Part shown: positions 18,491-26,662 of the stretch, one piece after another | Layout of the letters: each line of letters opens with the position of its first letter | How positions within the stretch are numbered: position 1 is the stretch's first letter | Assembly: GCF_947493565.1 (NCBI RefSeq) | Contig: NZ_CANLRG010000002.1 | Location: 62,001-126,000, forward strand | Direction: 5' to 3' | From: an uncultured Lutibacter sp. | GTDB lineage: Bacteria > Bacteroidota > Bacteroidia > Flavobacteriales > Flavobacteriaceae | DNA: 64,000 bases | Made by a program: the position numbers and the translations under genes | Notes under the pieces: generated by a model | The model's database searches: none | What the model saw: only the letters and a program-made list of their open reading frames with translations | Told to the model about the DNA's origin: nothing

Positions 18491-19237
18491 TTAATAAGAT
18501 TTTAACATCATTTGCTCCCCATCAAAAACAGCATAGGTAAAATGGGTAATCCAATCTCCGGTATTGACATATTTTGAGTTTTCAGAGAGGTGAATTTCTA
18601 AGGGAAGATGTCTGTGTCCAAATACAAAAAAATCGTATTTTTTTTCAGTTAATTTCTTTTTACAATATTGAACTAGCCATTCGTTATCTTCTCCTAAAAA
18701 TTTTACATCTTCCTCGCCAGATATTAGCTTGTTTTTTACAGATAAATACTGAGCTAATTGTATTCCAATATCGGGATGCAACCACCTATATAACCACTTT
18801 GAAAAAGGGTTTGTGAAAATTTTTTTCATTCGTTTATACCCTTTATCTCCTGGTCCTAAACCATCCCCATGACCTATAAGAAATACTTTATTATTGAAGA
18901 TAAATTCTTTAGGTTGATGGTAAATTGGTATGTTTAATTCCTTTTCAAAATAATCATGCATCCACAAATCATGATTTCCTACAAAAAAATGGATTTGCAC
19001 ACCACTATCTCTTAGCTCTGCAAGTTTTCCTAAAACTCTTACAAAACCTTTTGGAACTGCTTTTTTATACTCGAACCAAAAGTCAAATAAATCTCCCAAT
19101 AGAAAGAGAACTTCACAATCCTTTTTAATTTCATTGAGCCAATTAACAAACTTTTGTTCTCTAATTTTACTGCTATCGGTTGTAGGAGCTCCAAAGTGTT
19201 GATCTGAAGCAAAATATATTTTTTTATGAATTGTCAA
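18491..19237 (-). CDS. lpxH: UDP-2,3-diacylglucosamine diphosphatase-like metallophosphoesterase
   Basis: A 248-residue calcineurin-type phosphoesterase with all metal-binding motifs: SDQHFG near 11, GDLFDFWFEY near 47, GNHDLW near 86, GHGDG near 123 and GHRHLP near 207. The FDFWFEY extension after GDLFD is typical of LpxH, which removes UMP from UDP-2,3-diacylglucosamine in lipid A synthesis at the inner membrane. Start (MTIHKKIYFASDQ) lies 22 bases after the -7 box at 19259-19266. LpxH is the best call; a related phosphoesterase is possible. Confidence 0.85.
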   Translation of the reverse strand: MTIHKKIYFASDQHFGAPTTDSSKIREQKFVNWLNEIKKDCEVLFLLGDLFDFWFEYKKAVPKGFVRVLGKLAELRDSGVQIHFFVGNHDLWMHDYFEKELNIPIYHQPKEFIFNNKVFLIGHGDGLGPGDKGYKRMKKIFTNPFSKWLYRWLHPDIGIQLAQYLSVKNKLISGEEDVKFLGEDNEWLVQYCKKKLTEKKYDFFVFGHRHLPLEIHLSENSKYVNTGDWITHFTYAVFDGEQMMLKSY

Positions 19238-19258
19238 AATTTAGATGAATTAGAAACT

Positions 19259-19266
19259 CAAAGATA
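19259..19266 (-). promoter_or_regulatory. lpxH -7 promoter box (TATCTTTG)
   Basis: TAnnTTTG on the minus strand, 22 bases from the start codon and just beyond the stop of the S41 protease gene, suggesting lpxH is transcribed on its own. Confidence 0.55.
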
Positions 19267-19270
19267 CGTT

Positions 19271-20920
19271 TTAGTTCTTATTTTTATCTTCTTTCGCTTT
19301 TTTACCTTCCAACTCAAGTACTTTTAAAATCATATTATCTTTAGTTTGACTAATGACGAAATAACCTGTTTGATCAAATAAATCTCTTGCTACAAAGGCT
19401 TTAAAATATCGTTGAAGGTCTTCTCTAACCTTAGGTGCTAAAGGATACTTTATATCCAATTCTTTTAAATATTGTTTAAATATTCTACCATCTTTATCAA
19501 AATTTACAACAAAATCATCCAATTCCCATTGACTCATTTCACTTCTATGATTATCTATATATCTAAAAACAAAATCATTTAAACCTCTATACAACCTTGT
19601 ACTATATGTACTTAATGTATCGATAGAAACAAAAATATCTGGAATAATACCTCCACCACCATAAACAATTTTTCCTTTAGGAGTTATATATTTCAAACTG
19701 TCATTAACTTTAATGCTATCTTTTGATAGTAATTCTCCATTATGAACTCTTTCAATATAATCATTATTATATGTTTTGTTTCCATTATGATCGTATGGTT
19801 TTTGAATAGATCTACCCGTTGGAGTATAGTATCGAGAAGTTGTTAATCTAACAGCCGAACCATCTCCTAAATCCATTTCTTGTTGAACCAATCCTTTACC
19901 AAAAGACCTTCTTCCAACGATAGTACCTTTATCATTATCTTGTAGTGCTCCTGCCACAATTTCACTAGCTGAAGCTGAATTTTGATCAATTAACACGTAT
20001 ACATTTCCATCTTCAAAACTACCTCTTTTAGTTGCGTAAGACTTATCAACTTCACCGTTTTTATTTTTTGTAAATACAATTAGCTTTCCATCTTCTAAAA
20101 ATTCGTCAACAATGTTATTAGCTATGTCCATAAATCCTCCTGGGTTTCCTCTTAAGTCTAACACTAGCGAAGTCATCCCTTCAGAAATTAATTCGTTTAA
20201 AGCTTGTTTAAACTCTATATAGGTGGTTCTTGCAAATCGTTCAACATTAATATAACCCAGTGTTTTAGTAATCATATAATAACCCGAAACACTTTTTATT
20301 GGAACCTCACCTCTTGTAATAGGAATTTCGAGTATTTCGTTAGTTGATCTTCTATAAACAGAGACTAAAACATTTGTTTCTGGTGCTCCTTTTAAAGATC
20401 TCATAATTAGATCACTTACTTTTCTTCTCCCTAAAAAGGTTTGTTTTTCATTTGCTTCAACTCCAGCTCTTTTAAAAATACTTTCACCAAATAAGGTATC
20501 ATTATCAGCTATCAAAATTCTATCCCCAGCTTTTATGCCTGCCTTTTCACTTGGTCCATTTTTAATTACACCTGTAACCGCTACCGTATCGTTATGCATT
20601 AAAAAAGAAACTCCTATTCCTTCAAATTTCCCTTGCATATTTTCTGTAACACGTTTTAAATCTTCTTTAGGAATATATACAGAATGTGGATCTAATTTTA
20701 AAAGCATATTAGTAATAGCATCATCTAATAAACTGTCGGTATTTACCTTATCAACATAATCATATTGAATATAATTTATCAAACGTTTTATTTTAGCTTC
20801 ATTGGTATTTGAGCTAAATAACATGGTTTTATTTTTAAAATTAAAGGTACTTCCAATAAATATTCCAACTGCAATTGCAATTCCAATAAATAAAGGTAAA
20901 TAAGCTTTTCTTTTTGCCAT
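19271..20920 (-). CDS. S41 family C-terminal processing peptidase with PDZ domain
   Basis: A 549-residue exported or membrane-anchored protease related to CtpA/Prc. An N-terminal hydrophobic anchor (LPLFIGIAIAVGIFIGSTF, about 7-25) leads to a PDZ domain near 90-185 (GVIKNGPSEKAGIKAGDRIL) and the S41 catalytic domain: the substrate strand LVLDLRGNPGG near 250, nucleophile serine in DQNSASASE near 312, and general-base lysine in GRRSFGKGLVQ near 336. It cleaves near C-termini of envelope substrates. It begins 2 bases after the dCMP deaminase stop, so the two are cotranscribed. Confidence 0.93.
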   Translation of the reverse strand: MAKRKAYLPLFIGIAIAVGIFIGSTFNFKNKTMLFSSNTNEAKIKRLINYIQYDYVDKVNTDSLLDDAITNMLLKLDPHSVYIPKEDLKRVTENMQGKFEGIGVSFLMHNDTVAVTGVIKNGPSEKAGIKAGDRILIADNDTLFGESIFKRAGVEANEKQTFLGRRKVSDLIMRSLKGAPETNVLVSVYRRSTNEILEIPITRGEVPIKSVSGYYMITKTLGYINVERFARTTYIEFKQALNELISEGMTSLVLDLRGNPGGFMDIANNIVDEFLEDGKLIVFTKNKNGEVDKSYATKRGSFEDGNVYVLIDQNSASASEIVAGALQDNDKGTIVGRRSFGKGLVQQEMDLGDGSAVRLTTSRYYTPTGRSIQKPYDHNGNKTYNNDYIERVHNGELLSKDSIKVNDSLKYITPKGKIVYGGGGIIPDIFVSIDTLSTYSTRLYRGLNDFVFRYIDNHRSEMSQWELDDFVVNFDKDGRIFKQYLKELDIKYPLAPKVREDLQRYFKAFVARDLFDQTGYFVISQTKDNMILKVLELEGKKAKEDKNKN

Positions 20921-20922
20921 TT

Positions 20923-21342
20923 TTATTCTTTAAGATGTGTTAATTCAACTCCTGCTTTCTCTAAAAATTCTAATCCAGAGGTGTCTTTATATTTTTCAGC
21001 ATAAACGATTCTTTTGATTCCGGATTGATGAATAAGTTTACTACATTCTTTACAAGGAGATAGTGTTATATATAACGTAGAATTTTTACAAGATTGTGTG
21101 GAACTTGCAACTTTTGAAATAGCATTGGCCTCTGCATGCAAAACATACCACTTTGTATTTCCTTCATCATCTTCACAACAATTTTCAAATCCTGTTGGAG
21201 AGCCATTAAACCCATCAGAAATTATCATTCTACCTTTTACTATTAATGCTCCAACTTTTTTTCTTTCACAATACGATAATTTTGCCCACTCCTTTGCCAT
21301 ACGCATATATGCTTGATCGTACTTTAGCTGTTTTTTACTCAT
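20923..21342 (-). CDS. deoxycytidylate (dCMP) deaminase
   Basis: A 139-residue zinc deaminase converting dCMP to dUMP for thymidylate synthesis. Zinc ligands are visible: H-A-E in VLHAEANAIS near 70 and P-C-x-x-C in LSPCKECSK near 95. The N-terminal segment DQAYMRMAKEWAKLSYCERKKVGA is typical of ComEB-type dCMP deaminases. The ATG at 21342 (MSKKQLKYD) is preferred; the frame is open 12 codons further upstream but lacks family resemblance. It is coupled to the downstream S41 protease gene. Confidence 0.92.
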   Translation of the reverse strand: MSKKQLKYDQAYMRMAKEWAKLSYCERKKVGALIVKGRMIISDGFNGSPTGFENCCEDDEGNTKWYVLHAEANAISKVASSTQSCKNSTLYITLSPCKECSKLIHQSGIKRIVYAEKYKDTSGLEFLEKAGVELTHLKE

Positions 21343-21398
21343 AAAATTTGAAATAATTACGAAATTACTAAGATTCAAATGAACTTCAAGTTAAAGTT

Positions 21399-21983
21399 TT
21401 ACCAAAAAATGGCTCCTTTTAAAATTGGTAATACAATTCCAATAACTATAGATGAAATGATAAGAACCCAATCTCTTTTTGAAAACCTAAAAATTGTTTG
21501 AAAAACAAATCCTAAAACTAAAATAATAAAAACAACTATTATTTGAGCAATTTCAATTCCTAAAGCAAACTCTAATAATGGAATTAATTTATCTGTTGAT
21601 TTACCAATAAGAATTTTAAAATATCCTGAAAATCCTAAACCATGAATCAATCCAAAAAATAATGCAAATACTAAATTAGTATTTGTTTTGGTTAGTTTAG
21701 AGGTGTTTTTGGCGTAAAAAATATTAACTAAGGCTGTTATAATGATGGTTATTGGAATTAAAAATTCAACCCAATTAGAGTTTACAGAAACTATCTTATA
21801 AGCTGATAGAATCAACGTTAAGGTATGACCAATGGTAAATAAGGTGATTAACCAAAGTATTTTTTTCCAATTTTTAAAATCGTAAACTACTGCTAAAGCG
21901 ATTAAAAAGAGTACATGGTCATATGCATTCCAATCCAACACATGAAAAAGTCCTTCTTTAAGGAAAAACATGAAATTATCCAT
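21399..21983 (-). CDS. HupE/UreJ-like membrane protein
   Basis: A 194-residue inner-membrane protein with about six transmembrane helices. The N-terminal pattern GLFHVLDWNAYDHVLFLIAL and the later LVFALFFGLIHGLGFSGYF, each with conserved histidines, match the HupE/UreJ_2 family, for which nickel or cobalt transport is proposed. No hydrogenase or urease gene lies nearby, so the substrate is uncertain. It has its own -7 box at 22006-22013, leaving a leader of under 25 bases. Confidence 0.8.
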   Translation of the reverse strand: MDNFMFFLKEGLFHVLDWNAYDHVLFLIALAVVYDFKNWKKILWLITLFTIGHTLTLILSAYKIVSVNSNWVEFLIPITIIITALVNIFYAKNTSKLTKTNTNLVFALFFGLIHGLGFSGYFKILIGKSTDKLIPLLEFALGIEIAQIIVVFIILVLGFVFQTIFRFSKRDWVLIISSIVIGIVLPILKGAIFW

Positions 21984-22005
21984 AAATAATTAAAATTTTA
22001 GTCCT

Positions 22006-22013
22006 CAAATATA
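22006..22013 (-). promoter_or_regulatory. -7 promoter box (TATATTTG) for the HupE-like gene
   Basis: Exact TAnnTTTG on the minus strand, 23 bases from the ATG at 21983. Confidence 0.6.
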
Positions 22014-22033
22014 GAAAAAACTTTTTCCTATAA

Positions 22034-23569
22034 TTAATTAAACCAATTATTTATCAAATCCTTTTCAATTGGTTTAGCTGTTTTATGGATGTATTCATTT
22101 TTAGCAGCATCATATGTATAATCTTCACCCCAAACTTTATAGTTTTCAGCAACCTGCTTAATGCTATCACAAACGTATAAAACTTCTTTATTGGTAATGG
22201 TTGGGTGTATTGACATACGTATCCAACCAGGTCTTTCAACCATACATCCATCTAATATTTTTTTCTCAATACTTTTAGAGGTTTGCTGATCTACATGTAA
22301 TAAAAAATGCCCATAAGTACCCGCACAAGAACAACCTCCTCTAGTTTGAACTCCAAATTTATCATTTAACAGTTTAACAATTAAATTAAAATGAACATCT
22401 TTAATAAAAAAAGAAAAAATACCTAGCCTATCTGTATGCTGTCCGGCAAGTATGATTAAATTTGGAATTTTTGAAAGTTTGTCAAAAACAATTTTATTAA
22501 TTTCATGCTCTCTAGCAATGATATTTTTTACCCCCATTTTTTCTTTTAGTTGAATGGATAAGGCAATTTTAATAGTTTGTAAAAAACCTGGAGTTCCACC
22601 ATCTTCACGAGTTTCAATATCATCAACATAGTCATGATCTCCCCAAGGGTTGGTGTAATTTACAGTTCCACCTCCTGGATTGTCAGGCACTATGTTTTTA
22701 TACAATTTTTTGTTAAAAATTAACACTCCTGAAGTACCTGGACCTCCTAAAAATTTATGAGGAGAAAAGAAAATAGCATCTAAATACATTTCTTCATCTT
22801 CTGGATGCATATTTATTTCAACATAAGGTGCGGAACAAGCGAAATCTACAAAACAAAGTCCGCCATGTTGATGAATGATTTTAGCTATTTTATGATAATC
22901 AGTTCTAATCCCTGTAACATTAGAACAAGCAGTTACAGATGCTATTTTAATTGGTCTATCTTTATATTTTTCTATAATTTGTTTAAAGTTATCAAAACAA
23001 ATTAAACCAGAATCTTGACAAGGAATAATTTCAACATCTGCGATAGTTTCTAACCATGATGTTTGATTAGAATGATGCTCCATATGAGTTACAAAAACTA
23101 TCGGTCTTAATTCTTCTGGAATGGAAGTATACTCTTTTAAATTTTCGGCTACTTTTAATCCTAAAATACGTTGAAATTTATTAACTACTCCAGTCATTCC
23201 ACTTCCTGACGTTATCAATACATCATTTTCATTAGCATTTACATGAGCTTTGATAATATTTCTAGCTTTATGATACGCCATTGTCATTGCCGATCCAGTA
23301 ATAGATGTTTCAGTATGAGTATTTGCAACAAAAGGTCCAAATTGATTTAACAGCTTTTCTTCAATAGGTCTATATAGTCGTCCACTTGCCGTCCAATCAG
23401 TATAAATAATTTCTTTTTCACCAAAAGGCGAAATAAATGTTTGGTTGTTGCCAATAATATTTTTTCTAAATTGCTGAAAATAGGTTTCTAATTCAGAAAC
23501 CTGCGTGTCAGATTCATTCAAAATTTCTTTTGTTGTATCTTTTGAAAATAACTTTGAAAAAAAACTCAT
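22034..23569 (-). CDS. class V aminotransferase / cysteine desulfurase-like PLP enzyme
   Basis: A 511-residue PLP-dependent fold type I enzyme. The Schiff-base lysine lies in FFSPHKFLGGPGTSG near 263; other marks are the PLP-contacting THMEHHSNQ near 160 and CFVDFACSAP near 240. A cysteine-rich loop (TRGGCSCAGTYGHFLL near 418) sits where cysteine desulfurases hold their active-site cysteine. At 511 residues it is about 100 longer than SufS/NifS, with an N-terminal extension. Desulfurase-like activity is an inference; the true substrate is not evident, and no suf or isc genes lie adjacent. It is flanked on both sides by genes of the same strand but with 50-88 base gaps. Confidence 0.82.
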   Translation of the reverse strand: MSFFSKLFSKDTTKEILNESDTQVSELETYFQQFRKNIIGNNQTFISPFGEKEIIYTDWTASGRLYRPIEEKLLNQFGPFVANTHTETSITGSAMTMAYHKARNIIKAHVNANENDVLITSGSGMTGVVNKFQRILGLKVAENLKEYTSIPEELRPIVFVTHMEHHSNQTSWLETIADVEIIPCQDSGLICFDNFKQIIEKYKDRPIKIASVTACSNVTGIRTDYHKIAKIIHQHGGLCFVDFACSAPYVEINMHPEDEEMYLDAIFFSPHKFLGGPGTSGVLIFNKKLYKNIVPDNPGGGTVNYTNPWGDHDYVDDIETREDGGTPGFLQTIKIALSIQLKEKMGVKNIIAREHEINKIVFDKLSKIPNLIILAGQHTDRLGIFSFFIKDVHFNLIVKLLNDKFGVQTRGGCSCAGTYGHFLLHVDQQTSKSIEKKILDGCMVERPGWIRMSIHPTITNKEVLYVCDSIKQVAENYKVWGEDYTYDAAKNEYIHKTAKPIEKDLINNWFN

Positions 23570-23657
23570 TTCAATTATCTTTAGTTTGTGATTTTAAAAA
23601 AGAAACACTCCAATTTATAAAAACTAGAGTGAATCTTCAACATTAAAAATCAATTTC

Positions 23658-25631
23658 TTATTTAAAATTCGCGATTCCCTCTTTTAACCAATTGTGGTAT
23701 TCATCCACATCAGGTGTATATCCTGTTGGATCGATTAAATTTTCTCCATTATGATCAATTAACACATAAAATGGCTGAGCATTTGCACCATATTTAATCG
23801 TTTGAAATTCACTCCACTTTTGACCAATATATCTTAATTTTTTTCCAGGTCTTAATTTAGATTCAATTTCTCCATCTAATTTCCTTTTATCATCAACATA
23901 TAAAGAAATTAAAACCACTTCATTTTTAAGTATTGGCAATACTTGATCTTTTGCCCAAACATTTTGCTCCATTTTTCTACAATTTACACAAGCGTGTCCT
24001 GTAAAATCAATCATTGCTGGTTTTCCTACTTTTTTTGCATAAGCCAATCCTTTTTCGTAATCATTAAATGCTAAAATATTATGCGGAGCCATTAAATGGG
24101 CGCCTTCAGGAATGTCAGAATGATTATCACTTGATCCACTTCCTAATTTTGTAAATCCTACTCCGTAAGGTGATTCACTATAATGTTGTGCTGGAGGAAA
24201 TGCACTAATCAAGTTTAATGGAGCTCCCCAAAGTCCTGGAATCATATAAATTGTAAATGACAATGTTAATAACCCTAATCCTAATCTACCAACTGAGATG
24301 TGTGTTAATGGAGAATCATGTGGTAATTGAATTTTTCCAAATAAATAAAAAGCTAATGTTCCAAAAATTGTTATCCAAATTGCTAAAAACACTTCGCGCT
24401 CTAACCAATGTAATTGTAAAACTAAATCGGCATTTGATAAAAACTTAAATGCTAGTGCTAATTCTAAAAATCCTAAAACAACTTTAACGGTATTTAACCA
24501 ACCTCCAGATTTTGGTAAAGAGTTTAACCAGCCAGGGAAAGCAGCAAATAAAGCAAAAGGAATTGCTAATGCTAATGAAAAACCTAACATTCCAACAATT
24601 GGTCCTATTTGACTTCCTCCTGCCGCAGCTTCAACTAATAAAGTTCCAACGATTGGTCCTGTACAAGAAAATGAAACTATGGCCAAAGCTAGAGCCATAA
24701 AAAATATTCCAATAATACCTCCTCTATCTGCTTGTGCATCTACTTTTGTTCCCCAAGAACTTGGCAATGTAATTTCAAAAGCTCCTAAAAATGATATGGC
24801 AAAAATTACGAGTAATAAGAAAAATATAATATTAAACCACACATTTGTTGACAAAGCATTTAATGCATCTGCACCAAATATTGCGCTTACTAAAATCCCC
24901 AATAACACATAAATAATTACTATAGAAAATCCATAGATAATTGCATTTTTCACACCCGCTGCTTTACTTTTACTTTGTTTGGTAAAAAAGCTTACTGTCA
25001 TTGGAATCATTGGAAAAACACATGGTGTTAAAAGTGCAGCAAATCCTGAGAAAAAAGCTATGATAAATATGGTTAATAAACTTTTATTTGATGATTTACT
25101 TTTTGTTGTTTTCGCAACATCTACATTTGATTTGTTTGTCTCATTCTTTGTAGTTTCGTTAGCAACTGTTGTTGCTTTTTTTCCTGTAATTGAAAAGTTT
25201 AAATCAACAAATGTTGGAGGTAGGCAGTTAGAGTCATCACAAACCATAAACTCAACCTCTCCAGCAATTTTTAACGTATTTTCTGTTAAAAGTTTAATTC
25301 GTTGTTTAAAAATAGTTGAAGTTTCAAAATACTTGATTTTCATATTAAAAACAGGATCATCAACAGTATGTCCTTCTTCTTCAGATACATTTCCTATTAA
25401 TTCGAAGTCAGCACTGGTTTCAAAAGAGAAAGCTGTTGGTATAGGACCATCTTCAGGCACATTTTGAGAATATAAATGCCAGTTTTCTTCTATAGAAGCT
25501 ACAATTATTAAATCATATTCTGTATCACTAATTTTTTCAACATTTGTTGACCATTTTACTGGGTCATGAATTTGAGAATAACTAGTTACGCTTAAAAATA
25601 ATATGGATAGAAGTAAAAATATTTTTTTCAT
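23658..25631 (-). CDS. dsbD: thiol:disulfide interchange protein DsbD
   Basis: A 657-residue inner-membrane protein in three parts. A signal peptide and periplasmic n-domain (about 20-150) holds the cysteine pair in VCDDSNCLPP. The membrane domain (about 185-465) has eight or so helices with redox cysteines in LLTPCVFPM and SFSCTGP. The C-terminal thioredoxin domain (about 515-657) carries CVNC in FTGHACVNCRKMEQ. It carries electrons from cytoplasmic thioredoxin to periplasmic acceptors, plausibly including the two TlpA-like proteins encoded in this window (inference). Start at the ATG at 25631, 30 bases from the -7 box at 25661-25668. Confidence 0.95.
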   Translation of the reverse strand: MKKIFLLLSILFLSVTSYSQIHDPVKWSTNVEKISDTEYDLIIVASIEENWHLYSQNVPEDGPIPTAFSFETSADFELIGNVSEEEGHTVDDPVFNMKIKYFETSTIFKQRIKLLTENTLKIAGEVEFMVCDDSNCLPPTFVDLNFSITGKKATTVANETTKNETNKSNVDVAKTTKSKSSNKSLLTIFIIAFFSGFAALLTPCVFPMIPMTVSFFTKQSKSKAAGVKNAIIYGFSIVIIYVLLGILVSAIFGADALNALSTNVWFNIIFFLLLVIFAISFLGAFEITLPSSWGTKVDAQADRGGIIGIFFMALALAIVSFSCTGPIVGTLLVEAAAGGSQIGPIVGMLGFSLALAIPFALFAAFPGWLNSLPKSGGWLNTVKVVLGFLELALAFKFLSNADLVLQLHWLEREVFLAIWITIFGTLAFYLFGKIQLPHDSPLTHISVGRLGLGLLTLSFTIYMIPGLWGAPLNLISAFPPAQHYSESPYGVGFTKLGSGSSDNHSDIPEGAHLMAPHNILAFNDYEKGLAYAKKVGKPAMIDFTGHACVNCRKMEQNVWAKDQVLPILKNEVVLISLYVDDKRKLDGEIESKLRPGKKLRYIGQKWSEFQTIKYGANAQPFYVLIDHNGENLIDPTGYTPDVDEYHNWLKEGIANFK

Positions 25632-25660
25632 ATTAAAATTTGTTTCTTTTTAAGAATTGT

Positions 25661-25668
25661 CAAAATTA
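25661..25668 (-). promoter_or_regulatory. dsbD -7 promoter box (TAATTTTG)
   Basis: TAnnTTTG on the minus strand, 30 bases before the dsbD ATG. The region 25669-25924 between it and the micro-ORF promoter is AT-rich; I see nothing else in it. Confidence 0.5.
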
Positions 25669-25924
25669 AACAATATTAGTTACTAAGTCGTTGAATCCTT
25701 TATTTTCCCCTAAGTTATTATGTTAAATTTTTCTTAATGTATAAACATTGCTATAAATAAAAATTTTAATATTTAAGCTACATAAAATATTACTTAGAAT
25801 AAAAAACTAAGAAGTTTAACGTTTACAGAAAGGTTTTTCCTTACTATTGTTATGTGAAATCCATAAACTTTTAATAGATTTAAAAAATAAAATTAAAATT
25901 ATTTTTAAGACTCAAAAAATAAAT

Positions 25925-25932
25925 TACTTTTG
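25925..25932 (+). promoter_or_regulatory. candidate -7 promoter box (TACTTTTG) of a tiny transcription unit
   Basis: TAnnTTTG on the plus strand, 10 bases ahead of an ATG at 25943 and about 50 bases ahead of a strong hairpin. No clear -33 TTG. Confidence 0.4.
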
Positions 25933-25942
25933 AAACAACTAT

Positions 25943-25999
25943 ATGAATCAAATCATCCCCAAAGACATTTTTATAGTTAAAAAGGGTTTATTTAAATAA
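25943..25999 (+). CDS. candidate 18-residue micro-ORF or small RNA
   Basis: ATG at 25943 to TAA at 25997-25999 encodes MNQIIPKDIFIVKKGLFK. It follows a -7 box and its stop lies in the perfect hairpin 25979-26008. The unit would make a transcript of about 70 bases. Nothing in the peptide points to a function. It may instead be a small RNA, or the promoter match may be chance in AT-rich DNA. Confidence 0.3.
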   Translation: MNQIIPKDIFIVKKGLFK

Positions 26000-26008
26000 A
26001 CCCTTTTT
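25979..26008. terminator. bidirectional terminator, perfect 15-bp palindrome
   Basis: aaaaagggtttattt (25979-25993) is followed at once by its reverse complement (25994-26008), so either strand gives a GC-capped stem ending in T. On the minus strand it terminates the response-regulator operon, whose stop codon (25992-25994) lies inside it. Confidence 0.8.
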
Positions 26009-26660
26009 CTTTTGCTTTAAGTATTAATTCTCTATCGTCATTATCCTTAACTTTAAAGATATCTTTTAAATGTTTTTTTCTTTTTTCAAGCCCAGCCATA
26101 GACATTGGAATAAGCTTTGGAAGGTCTTTCATTTTAGTACCAATAGACATTTCATATAATAATTGCCTATCAATTTTATCTAATTTATAATTTACCGTAG
26201 CTTGTTTTCTAAACAATTCCAAAACTGATTTACTGTAATAGGGAGAATCTTCCATCACCGTTTTTATGGAAGCAATTAATTCTTCTTTATCAATATCATT
26301 TTTAATTAAAAATCCATTTGGATTTACATTTTTAAGAATTGCCTGAATTCTATAGTTGTCATTAAAAGTAGTTGCTACAATAATTTTACATTTGGGTTGT
26401 AATTCTTTAATTCTAATTCCTAAATCTTCACCTGATAAAAAATTCCCATCTGTTGAAGGAGGCAAGGAAATATCTAAAAAAACAATGTCTAATTGATTTA
26501 CTTCTTGGATTAGGTCAAGAGCTTTATCGCAATTATTAGCTATTAAAATTTTAAAGTTGATATTTTTATTTTCTGCACTAATAAATTCGAATGCACTTTT
26601 ATAGGCATCAGCAATTATTGGGTGGTCATCAATTATTAGTACATTATACTTATTCATCAT
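25992..26660 (-). CDS. LuxR/NarL-type response regulator
   Basis: A 222-residue cytoplasmic regulator. The receiver domain (about 1-125) has the acidic pair in LIIDDHPI near 7-8 and the phospho-acceptor aspartate in VFLDISLPP near 57, followed by a conserved threonine (ATTFN) and lysine (LIKND). The C-terminal 60 residues form a LuxR-like helix-turn-helix (SMAGLEKRKKHLKDIF). It starts 2 bases after the histidine kinase stop, so the pair is one operon and almost surely one signalling pathway. The ATG at 26660 is used; a preceding TTG would overlap the kinase gene. Target genes unknown. Confidence 0.9.
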   Translation of the reverse strand: MMNKYNVLIIDDHPIIADAYKSAFEFISAENKNINFKILIANNCDKALDLIQEVNQLDIVFLDISLPPSTDGNFLSGEDLGIRIKELQPKCKIIVATTFNDNYRIQAILKNVNPNGFLIKNDIDKEELIASIKTVMEDSPYYSKSVLELFRKQATVNYKLDKIDRQLLYEMSIGTKMKDLPKLIPMSMAGLEKRKKHLKDIFKVKDNDDRELILKAKEKGFI

Positions 26661-26662
26661 AA

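Noticed and set aside
24257-25467. Several plus-strand frames opposite dsbD
   Set aside because: dsbD is complete with all domain motifs on the minus strand; the opposite frames have no coherent protein features.
25979-26008. Perfect palindrome as an origin or recombination site
   Set aside because: Its position at the ends of two opposing frames and the flanking A and T runs fit a two-way terminator better.
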